Positions 1 to 5,213 of a DNA stretch of 5,213 bases are shown here, in pieces. The translations under genes were made by a program, and so were the position numbers. The notes under the pieces were generated by a model. The model was not told the origin of the DNA. It saw only the letters and a list, made by a program, of their open reading frames with translations, and did no database searches. The stretch spans positions 1 through 5,213 of the forward strand of contig CALAHA010000269.1 of the NCBI GenBank assembly GCA_937891565.1, given 5' to 3'. How positions within the stretch are numbered: the first letter of the stretch is position 1; every line of letters begins with the position of its first letter. The stretch is from an uncultured Ilumatobacter sp. (GTDB lineage: Bacteria > Actinomycetota > Acidimicrobiia > Acidimicrobiales > Ilumatobacteraceae).

Positions 1-124
1 GTTGACGAGCATGCAGCACGTCTGATTGCACCCGCGTTGGATGCATGTCACCGTCGACTCGTTCGGTCGCCACAGCTCGGAACCGAAACAGGCCTGCGAC
101 GCGGTCAATCAGATCGACCGCCAT
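1..124 (-). CDS. pgeF: Start of a gene after ftsZ, probably PgeF (YfiH/YlmD family), partial
   Basis: An open frame begins with ATG at 124, 12 bases after the ftsZ stop, and runs 41 codons off the window edge without a stop. The visible residues begin MAVDLIDRVAGLFRF and continue RAVATERVDGDMHPTRV. The other two minus-strand frames each hit a TGA soon after this point, although one is open again further on. The order ftsZ followed by pgeF, yggS and sepF is common in Gram-positive dcw clusters. The segment around AVATERVDGD resembles the early strand and turn of PgeF (laccase-domain purine nucleosidase or polyphenol oxidase fold, known for removing misincorporated L-Ser from UDP-MurNAc in some bacteria). 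The catalytic His and Cys residues lie outside the window, so the family call rests mostly on position. No strong Shine-Dalgarno sequence is visible, so translation may be coupled to ftsZ. A later GTG in the same frame is an alternative start. Confidence 0.5.
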   Translation of the reverse strand, partial: MAVDLIDRVAGLFRFRAVATERVDGDMHPTRVQSDVLHARQ

Positions 125-136
125 GGCGGCTGCGGA

Positions 137-1261
137 CTACTTCAGGAACGAGGGGACGTCGAAGTCGTCGTCGTCGTCAAGCGGATCGGCCTCGGCGCTG
201 TCGGCGAAGAGTTCGGTGATCCGTGTCGGCGAGGTACCCAACCCGCGATCGTTGCTCGCACTGTTTGACGGCATTGACCCTGAACCCGACGAGGAACCCG
301 ACGACGAGCCCTCGACACGATCAAAGCCTGCAGCAATGACGGTGACGCGAACTTCATCGCCCATCTCGTCGTCGATGACCGTACCGAAGATGATGTTGGC
401 GTCGGGATGCGCAACGCCGTGGATGATCTCCGCGGCAGCGTTCATCTCGAACAGACCCATGCTCGACGGGCCGGTGATGTTGAGCAACACTCCGCGTGCA
501 CCATCGATCGCCGATTCGAGCAGCGGGCTCGAAATCGCGGCCTTGGCTGCCGACACGGCACGTTCGTCACCGCTTGCCTGGCCGATACCCATGAGGGCAG
601 AACCGGCGTTCGACAGAATCATCTTGACGTCTGCGAAGTCAGTGTTGATCAGACCCGGCGTCGTGATGAGGCTGGTGATGCCCGACACGCCTTGCAGCAG
701 CACTTCGTCTGCCATTTTGAAGGCGTTGAGTACGCTCGTCTTGTCGTTGGCAACGGTGAGGAGGCGATCGTTCGGGATGACGATCAACGTGTCGACCTTC
801 TCCTTCAGACGACCAACGCCATTGTCAGCTTGCACCGCACGCTTGCGCCCCTCGAACGAGAACGGTCGAGTGACGACACCAATGGCCAGTGCACCTGCTT
901 CGCGGGCGAGCTCGGCAATGACAGGAGCCGCACCGGTACCGGTACCGCCACCTTCGCCAGCGGTAATGAACACCATGTCGGCGCCCTTCACCATTTCTTG
1001 GATCTCTTCTTTGTGCGCTTCGGCCGCCTCGCGGCCCACTTCGGGGTCGCTACCGGCACCGAGGCCACGCGTGAGATCCCGACCAATGTCGAGCTTGACA
1101 TCGGCGTCACTCATGAGGAGCGCCTGCGCATCCGTGTTGACGGCGATGAACTCAACGCCCTTCAGGCCAGCATCGATCATGCGGTTGACAGCATTGACGC
1201 CGCCGCCACCGACACCGATGACCTTGATCACGGCCAGATAATTTTGTGGCGCACCAGCCAT
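137..1261 (-). CDS. ftsZ: Cell division protein FtsZ (tubulin-like GTPase)
   Basis: FtsZ polymerises with GTP into the ring that organises septum synthesis at midcell. The 374-residue length is ordinary. Visible motifs are the glycine-rich nucleotide loop GVGGGGVNAVNRM (16-28), NTDAQAL (42-48), the tubulin signature GGGTGTG (104-110), RPFSFEGRKR (132-141), IPNDRLL (162-168) and the T7 synergy loop NTDFADV (206-212). The T7 aspartates, 208 and 211, complete the GTPase site of the neighbouring subunit. A Ser/Gly-rich linker (about 316-360) leads through five Asp residues to the C-terminal peptide DFDVPSFLK, the docking site for partners such as SepF. The ATG is supported by AAAGGGA eight bases upstream. 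No ftsA precedes the gene, as is usual in actinobacteria. The stop is TAG. All core residues are present, so the protein should be active. Confidence 0.98.
   Translation of the reverse strand: MAGAPQNYLAVIKVIGVGGGGVNAVNRMIDAGLKGVEFIAVNTDAQALLMSDADVKLDIGRDLTRGLGAGSDPEVGREAAEAHKEEIQEMVKGADMVFITAGEGGGTGTGAAPVIAELAREAGALAIGVVTRPFSFEGRKRAVQADNGVGRLKEKVDTLIVIPNDRLLTVANDKTSVLNAFKMADEVLLQGVSGITSLITTPGLINTDFADVKMILSNAGSALMGIGQASGDERAVSAAKAAISSPLLESAIDGARGVLLNITGPSSMGLFEMNAAAEIIHGVAHPDANIIFGTVIDDEMGDEVRVTVIAAGFDRVEGSSSGSSSGSGSMPSNSASNDRGLGTSPTRITELFADSAEADPLDDDDDFDVPSFLK
164..178. repeat. Five-copy trinucleotide repeat in the ftsZ tail
   Basis: On the plus strand GTC is repeated five times. On the coding strand this is five GAC codons, giving the Asp run just before the FtsZ C-terminal peptide. 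Uniform codon choice makes this a possible slippage site, and changes of whole units would keep the frame. Confidence 0.85.
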
Positions 1262-1419
1262 CAGCGGATCCCTTTGAGTTGCTTCGTCAGGCGAATCATG
1301 TCGTTCATCAGTGTGTCATTTCCATGTGTCCGGCTCGGTATCCGATCGTTCTGATCGGGCTCCCAGGCGTCTTGATTTACATCCTGCCAGATTTCGGCTG
1401 TTCGAGCGGGGACGGTCAC
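1261..1419 (-). CDS. Probable small protein (52 aa) between ftsQ and ftsZ, unknown function
   Basis: I do not recognise this protein. The frame starts at GTG 1419, overlaps the ftsQ stop by four bases (GTGA) and ends in a TGA whose last base is the A of the ftsZ ATG (TGATG). A GAGGT at 1433-1429 sits nine bases before the GTG. Hand-counted GC at codon positions 1, 2 and 3 is about 62, 40 and 63 percent, a coding-like profile with position 2 lowest. The same frame upstream of the GTG, inside ftsQ, reads as an arginine-rich shadow. After the GTG the composition becomes balanced, with two Trp and several Asp and Asn. The protein begins MTVPARTAEIWQDVNQ and ends in a possible amphipathic helix, NDMIRLTKQLKGIR. 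It has no membrane segment, signal peptide or Cys, and its charge is near neutral. It could act in division or only couple ftsZ translation to ftsQ. A 15-codon leader from the ATG at codon 38, or a non-coding gap, are the alternatives. Confidence 0.5.
   Translation of the reverse strand: MTVPARTAEIWQDVNQDAWEPDQNDRIPSRTHGNDTLMNDMIRLTKQLKGIR
1269..1275 (-). promoter_or_regulatory. Ribosome binding site of ftsZ
   Basis: AAAGGGA lies eight bases before the ftsZ ATG at 1261, and it fixes that start. It falls inside the last codons of the small frame at 1419-1261, so ribosomes finishing that frame would cover the site and could reinitiate at ftsZ. Confidence 0.75.
1342..1358. repeat. Perfect 6-bp inverted repeat upstream of ftsZ
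   Basis: CCGATC and GATCGG flank a five-base spacer, about 80 bases before the ftsZ start. In RNA this gives a short hairpin with a six-pair stem; as DNA it could be a dyad operator. It lacks a T run, so it is not a classical terminator. It also lies within the small frame, encoding Pro-Asp-Gln-Asn-Asp-Arg, and may be chance in a region rich in GATC. Confidence 0.4.
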
Positions 1420-2900
1420 AGTACGGTTACCTCGTTGGTCGCCACGTTGATTTCCGTCACTACTCTTGCTGGCAGGTTGTCGAGTTGGTTTTCGAGCCGA
1501 ACGAGCTTTTCGATCTGATCGCTGTCGCCGAGGGCCGAGCCGAATCGTACCCTAATAGGCGTGGCCTGGAGGGACTCCTCGACAGGCGCGAGGAAGATGA
1601 CCAAATCGGCCCCGTCATCGGTCACGTCGATTGCCTGGACCCGCGGCCGAATCGTCGGTGTGAGCTTGGTAACAAGTGAGGCTGCTAAAGAGGGTCCGAT
1701 CGGAGCGAACTCGCCAGCTGCGAGGTCGAGCGTGTTTGGCCCGCCGAGAAGAATAAAGGCCACCGGTTGGCCTTCGATTACGTCGAGCACACGGCCTTCA
1801 TCATCGAGCACTCGGAATCGACCGTCAGCGCCCCGCATCGTGGCGACCGGCGTGCGCTCACGGATATCAATTGTCGCGCTATCAGGCCACTTCGCCCGGA
1901 CACGGGCAGTTTCCACCCAGGGAATGGCCTCAAGTGCGCGCTCGGCGGCTTCAGTATCGGCAAGGAGAACGGGCGTTCCGCTGAGCTCGTCGATCACTGC
2001 ATCGAGGCGATTCTTATCGGTGTAGACGTTGCCACCGACCGACACATTGTCGATAGCAAACAAGCCTGATCCAAGGACAGTCAACGCGCCGAGCGCGGCG
2101 AGCGCCGCGGTAAGCCCAGCAACGACCCACTTCAGCCGACGCAGCCCCATCGCTCGATGGACGGTGATCCGACGCTGCCTGAGGCGCGGTTCGATTCCTG
2201 GCATCGCGGCGTCTTTGGGTGCGATTGCGTCACCGGTGCCGTCGTCGTCGATGAAAACAGTGCCTTCAGATGGAGTGCCAAGATCGCCGCCGTCAAGGTA
2301 GACGGCATCCGGGAGCTCATCAGCCCCACCGATTGCGATGATTGACCGATCACCCGAAGCCCGTGCCCGTGCTGCTGGCAGAGCCTGAGCCGGTGCCGAC
2401 AATGAGGAGCTCAGCGGGTCAGGATTGAGGTTGACCGGGCGACCGCGAGCTTCGTCGACCGACAAGGAGTCGAGTTGTGCGCCATCGAAGCCGTCGCCTA
2501 TCTTGATCGTTGGACGCTCTGGTGGCGGCCTCGTCGACCCCGCATCCGAAGCAGGTAATGGGCCGTCCGAAGTAACAATCGACAGTTCGATCACTGCGTC
2601 GAACGGGTCGACCTCAGCAGACGTCGTGACATCAGTGCTGATGTCGCGACTGGGTGAGTCCGACATTGCCGGACTCACCTCGGAGGCCGGGGTCACCGAA
2701 GATGGTTGCGCCGAATCCGACAACACCATGTCATTGTCATTGTCATCGTCATCGTCATCAATCAGTGCGGCGTTGTCATCGTCTGGTTCGACGTCGAATG
2801 CTCGCGAGAGTTCTTCGAGAACCGAATCATCGGGCCGCACGCGACCACGGGCCCGCTTTGGCTCGCCGGGAGGCTTGTTCCGTTTCAACATCAGCAGCAC
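1416..2900 (-). CDS. ftsQ: Cell division protein FtsQ (DivIB) with a long acidic cytoplasmic extension
   Basis: FtsQ is a single-pass membrane protein that joins FtsB and FtsL and regulates septal wall synthesis. Numbering is from GTG 2900, giving 494 residues; family members are usually about 250-320. Residues 1-21 are basic. About 22-235 are acidic, Ser/Pro-rich and low in complexity, including ten Asp/Asn residues at 48-57. A basic stretch (about 239-257) precedes the single membrane helix (about 258-280), as the positive-inside rule expects for a cytoplasmic N-terminus. A POTRA domain follows (about 281-350, beginning FAIDNVSVGG and containing IPWVETARVRAKWPD and IDIRERTPVA). The C-terminal beta domain runs from about 351 to 494. 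The start is uncertain: ATG at 2891 would give 491 residues, and neither codon has a clear Shine-Dalgarno sequence, so coupling to murB, nine bases upstream, is likely. The conserved half appears intact. Confidence 0.93.
   Translation of the reverse strand: MLLMLKRNKPPGEPKRARGRVRPDDSVLEELSRAFDVEPDDDNAALIDDDDDDNDNDMVLSDSAQPSSVTPASEVSPAMSDSPSRDISTDVTTSAEVDPFDAVIELSIVTSDGPLPASDAGSTRPPPERPTIKIGDGFDGAQLDSLSVDEARGRPVNLNPDPLSSSLSAPAQALPAARARASGDRSIIAIGGADELPDAVYLDGGDLGTPSEGTVFIDDDGTGDAIAPKDAAMPGIEPRLRQRRITVHRAMGLRRLKWVVAGLTAALAALGALTVLGSGLFAIDNVSVGGNVYTDKNRLDAVIDELSGTPVLLADTEAAERALEAIPWVETARVRAKWPDSATIDIRERTPVATMRGADGRFRVLDDEGRVLDVIEGQPVAFILLGGPNTLDLAAGEFAPIGPSLAASLVTKLTPTIRPRVQAIDVTDDGADLVIFLAPVEESLQATPIRVRFGSALGDSDQIEKLVRLENQLDNLPARVVTEINVATNEVTVL
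1429..1433 (-). promoter_or_regulatory. Possible ribosome binding site of the small frame
   Basis: GAGGT lies nine bases before the GTG at 1419, within the last codons of ftsQ. It supports initiation there but is short enough to occur by chance. Confidence 0.4.
2730..2759. repeat. Five-unit hexamer repeat inside ftsQ
   Basis: On the plus strand there are two GTCATT units followed by three GTCATC units, a continuous 30-base array. On the coding strand it reads GATGAC three times and AATGAC twice, encoding FtsQ residues 48-57, all Asp or Asn. The unit is a multiple of three, so gain or loss of copies would lengthen or shorten the acidic run without a frameshift. Confidence 0.9.
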
Positions 2901-2909
2901 GTGCCGGAC

Positions 2910-3866
2910 TCAGAATTCATCGTCAAACCCGATCAGGCGGATCTCGCTACGCAGCCGATAGCCCGTGGAACGTTCGACCTCGGTACGGACATGACGCATC
3001 AGGTCGCGAACATCACCAGCCGAGCCGTTTTCGTCAGCCTGGATGAAGTTGGCGTGCTTGTCGGACACAGTTGCCGTGCCCCGACGAAGCCCGCGCAGCC
3101 CAGCCCCTTCGATCAATGCACCGCAGGTGACTTCGCCCGGAACCGGGTTGATGAAGACCGACCCTGCGTTTTGCCCCCCGGGCTGGTTGGCCCGACGCCA
3201 TTGCACGACCTTGCTCAGTTCGGCCTCAGCCGTTTCTCGGTCGCCGTGCGCCAACTGCAGCGTTGCATCGAGGATAAGTTCGGTGGAAACCAAGCCGCTC
3301 CCGCGGAATCGGAGCCCCAAGGCGTCTGCGCTCACAGACCGAACGATGCCAGCTTCTGCCCCGCCGGTCAGGTCACGCTCGACATTCGAGATGTCAGCAA
3401 TCGTCACAGAGACGAGCGCCGCCGCTATGTCAGAGCCATGGCCGCCCGCATTCATCCGGACCGCGCCACCGACTGAGCCGGGTACGCCGACTGCCCACTC
3501 GAACCCCGTGAGCCCAGCGGCGGCCGTGCGCCGAGCCAACACCGGCAGCAAGACGTTGCTTCCAACACTGACCGTGGCTGAGGACTCATCAATCTGGATC
3601 GAATCGGTCATGGCGGATGCCGACACGGCGATCCCACGGAATCCGGAGTCGGCAACGAGCAAGTTCGAGCCGCGCCCGACAACGAGCACTGGAAGGCCTG
3701 AGGCTGCAACGGCTCTGGCGAGCGGAACAAGATCAGCCCGTGATCGGAGTCTGACAAAGATGTCGGCCGAACCGCCGACGCGGTACGTGGTCAGGGGACC
3801 GATCGGCACATCCCGCTCGGCGAGGGCCCCAAGCTCAGTGAGCGCTCGCTCAACTGCGGCGGACAT
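2910..3866 (-). CDS. murB: UDP-N-acetylmuramate dehydrogenase MurB
   Basis: MurB is a cytosolic FAD enzyme that uses NADPH to reduce UDP-GlcNAc-enolpyruvate to UDP-MurNAc. From ATG 3866 the protein has 318 residues, normal for the family. FAD-binding motifs are TYRVGG (27-32), GRGSNLL (64-70) and GVPGSVGGAVRMNAGG (127-142). The substrate-side motif FRGS (187-190) corresponds to the usual YRxS and keeps its Arg. SVFINP (236-241) holds the proton-donating Ser236, and SEIRLIG near the end holds the conserved Glu308. The motif HANFI (271-275) is typical. No long extra loop of the E. coli type is seen, which suggests a type II enzyme. The ATG is preferred over an in-frame TTG one codon earlier, at 3869, because GAGGTG sits four bases before the ATG but only one base before the TTG. 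The start overlaps murC by 17 bases, indicating coupled translation. Confidence 0.97.
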   Translation of the reverse strand: MSAAVERALTELGALAERDVPIGPLTTYRVGGSADIFVRLRSRADLVPLARAVAASGLPVLVVGRGSNLLVADSGFRGIAVSASAMTDSIQIDESSATVSVGSNVLLPVLARRTAAAGLTGFEWAVGVPGSVGGAVRMNAGGHGSDIAAALVSVTIADISNVERDLTGGAEAGIVRSVSADALGLRFRGSGLVSTELILDATLQLAHGDRETAEAELSKVVQWRRANQPGGQNAGSVFINPVPGEVTCGALIEGAGLRGLRRGTATVSDKHANFIQADENGSAGDVRDLMRHVRTEVERSTGYRLRSEIRLIGFDDEF

Positions 3867-5213
3867 CAAGCACCTCAGACGGGAAGGACGCTATGTCGCC
3901 GCAGCCCATTGAAATCACTACGTCGCCGCTCCTGGCCTCTCGTGCGACGTAGCCGACCAGATCGCTCCGGTTTGGCAGCCAGACGACACGTTTGCCCGGG
4001 TTGGCCTCGGTGACGGCGTTGACGATCAGCTTGCCAGTGATGCCAGGAATCGGTGTTGTCCCAGATGCGTAGATGTCGGTAAGTACCACGAGGTCGGCCT
4101 GGCCGAATGCGTCGGCGTAGTCACGCCAGATCTCAGAGATGCGGTTGAACCGATTGGGTTGGAACACCGCGATGATGCGATCCCAACCATCGCCGCTGTC
4201 GCGTGCCCCGGTCAGTACCGAATCGATCTCGGTCGGCAGATGGGCATAGTCATCAACGAAGGTCGCTCCCCCGTCGACACCACGAACATCGAATCGCCGA
4301 GCGACCCCACCGAACTTTGCCAAGGCCTCGACAATGTCCGCGAAGCCCACGCCAATTTCGAGTGCCATCGCCGTGGCAGCAAGCGCGTTTCTGACGTTGT
4401 ACACACCGCGCATTGGCAGACCGATCTCGCCCAGGCGGACCATGTCGCCGCCTTGGCGCCGCTCGACACCGAACGTGAACGATCCATTGGTCGCCAGCAC
4501 GTCGACGGCACGCACATCGGCATCTTCGCTGAGGCCGAACGTGACACCATCGTGCACGCCGGCGAGTCGGCGGGTGACCGGATCGTCAGCACTGAGGACC
4601 TTGGGCCCCGCGATCTGACCGAGGTACGTGTCGAAGCTGTCGACGATGGCCTCAAAGGTGCCGTAGTGGTCGAGGTGGTCGACTTCGATGTTGGTGATAA
4701 TCGAACCATGCAGAGGCAGTTCGAGGTGGGTACCGTCGCTTTCGTCGGCTTCGACAACCAGCCATTCACCGCCTGACCAATGTGCACCGGTACCGACGTC
4801 TGTGACATCGCCGCCGACAATGAAGCTCGGTCGGAGTCGCGCCTGGGCCAAGATCAGCATCAGCATTGAGGTCGTTGTGGTCTTGCCGTGCGTACCTGCC
4901 ACAGCCAACGACTTTGCACGAGCACAAATCGACGCAAGCATCCCGGCGCGCCGGAGCACCGGGATGCCAGTTTTTCTCGCCTCATCAAGCTCGATGTTGT
5001 GAGCCGGGATCGCTGTCGACGCCGTCACGGCGTCGACCCCGTGCACGTACGCCCGGTCGTGTCCCACGTAGACCGCCGCACGCGCCGCACGGACTCGTTC
5101 CAGCACCGGGTGTTCGCGAAGATCGCTGCCTGAAACGTCGTGACCCATTTCCGCCAGCGCAATGCCGATTGCGCTCATCCCGGGGCCACCGATTCCGACG
5201 ACGTGCAGCCGAT
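3850..5213 (-). CDS. murC: UDP-N-acetylmuramate--L-alanine ligase MurC, 5' end missing
   Basis: MurC is a cytosolic ATP-dependent ligase that adds the first residue, L-Ala, to UDP-MurNAc. The frame is open to the window edge, giving 453 visible codons. The Met at 5178 is internal: the eleven codons before it encode RLHVVGIGGPG, and GIGGPGMS is the nucleotide-sugar loop found near the N-terminus of MurC. The true start therefore lies just outside the window. Numbered from that Met, the ATP loop is GTHGKTTTT (95-103), with EADESDG (143-149), NIEVDHLDHY (163-172), NVRNALAA (261-268), RRFDVRG (294-300) and DDYAHLPTEI (309-318). FQPNRFNR, VLTDIYASG and MGCGDI follow in the C-terminal domain. Several positions differ from common forms: GIGGAG is GIGGPG, AHHPTE is AHLPTE, and FQPHR is FQPNR. 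The core ligase residues are present. murG is the likely upstream neighbour, inferred from usual gene order. Confidence 0.96.
   Translation of the reverse strand, partial: RLHVVGIGGPGMSAIGIALAEMGHDVSGSDLREHPVLERVRAARAAVYVGHDRAYVHGVDAVTASTAIPAHNIELDEARKTGIPVLRRAGMLASICARAKSLAVAGTHGKTTTTSMLMLILAQARLRPSFIVGGDVTDVGTGAHWSGGEWLVVEADESDGTHLELPLHGSIITNIEVDHLDHYGTFEAIVDSFDTYLGQIAGPKVLSADDPVTRRLAGVHDGVTFGLSEDADVRAVDVLATNGSFTFGVERRQGGDMVRLGEIGLPMRGVYNVRNALAATAMALEIGVGFADIVEALAKFGGVARRFDVRGVDGGATFVDDYAHLPTEIDSVLTGARDSGDGWDRIIAVFQPNRFNRISEIWRDYADAFGQADLVVLTDIYASGTTPIPGITGKLIVNAVTEANPGKRVVWLPNRSDLVGYVAREARSGDVVISMGCGDIASFPSEVLDVRRS
3871..3876 (-). promoter_or_regulatory. Ribosome binding site of murB
   Basis: GAGGTG within the last codons of murC lies four bases before the murB ATG at 3866. 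This spacing favours the ATG over the TTG at 3869, which would leave a single-base gap. Confidence 0.7.

Noticed and set aside
45..1241. 398-codon plus-strand frame opposite ftsZ
   Set aside because: It is antisense to a clear ftsZ, is rich in Ser, Pro, Ala, Thr and Arg as expected of a GC-rich shadow, and matches no family I recognise.
1262..1415. Promoter for ftsZ in the ftsQ-ftsZ gap
   Set aside because: No -35 and -10 pair with proper spacing could be found; GGATAC near 1340 has no matching partner about 17 bases upstream.
1262..1415. MraZ binding region
   Set aside because: Only one TGGGA was seen, whereas MraZ sites are repeated TGGGN boxes at regular spacing.
2425..2961. Ser-rich plus-strand frame opposite the start of ftsQ
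   Set aside because: Its Ser runs are the antisense reading of the Asp codons of FtsQ, so it is not an independent gene.
3867..3869. TTG as the murB start
   Set aside because: It would be one base from the GAGGTG site; the next codon, ATG at 3866, has better spacing and is the usual start codon.
3043..3912. 289-codon plus-strand frame opposite murB
   Set aside because: It mirrors murB codons on the other strand, with shadow-like composition and no recognisable motif.
5176..5178. ATG at 5178 as the murC start
   Set aside because: The conserved GIGG part of the MurC nucleotide-sugar loop lies directly upstream in frame, so this Met is internal and the gene continues beyond the window.

Overview
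The window is the middle of a division and cell wall (dcw) cluster, read entirely on the minus strand. In transcription order, from high to low coordinates, it holds murC (5' end outside the window), murB, a long ftsQ, a probable unrecognised 52-codon gene, ftsZ, and the first codons of a further gene that is probably pgeF. Three points suggest an actinomycetote: there is no ftsA between ftsQ and ftsZ, FtsZ carries the GEGGGTGTG form of the tubulin loop, and its tail ends in DVPSFLK. The moderately high GC content, the FQPNRF-type MurC and the highly acidic FtsQ make me lean towards class Acidimicrobiia (Ilumatobacter or Microtrichales-like). This placement is inference, not proven by the window.

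Layout: murC (5213-3850) overlaps murB (3866-2910) by 17 bases. ftsQ (2900-1416) starts 9 bases after the murB stop. The apparent 154-base gap between ftsQ and ftsZ is filled by an open frame (1419-1261). Its GTG start overlaps the ftsQ stop (GTGA), and its TGA stop shares one base with the ftsZ ATG (TGATG). ftsZ (1261-137) is followed after 12 bases by an ATG-initiated frame (124 to the window edge). There is no gene-free stretch longer than 12 bases if the small frame is real, or 154 bases if it is not. No tRNA, rRNA, mobile element, CRISPR array, convincing promoter or terminator was seen.

How the genes work together: MurC adds L-Ala to UDP-MurNAc, and MurB makes UDP-MurNAc by reducing the enolpyruvyl precursor. 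FtsQ links the septal wall-synthesis complex to the division ring. FtsZ forms the ring. The tight overlaps suggest one translationally coupled transcript.

The most notable items are the hidden small frame between ftsQ and ftsZ and the roughly 255-residue, acidic, low-complexity cytoplasmic extension of FtsQ, far longer than usual. The core enzymes otherwise look intact. I found no evidence of an entirely new system beyond these two points.
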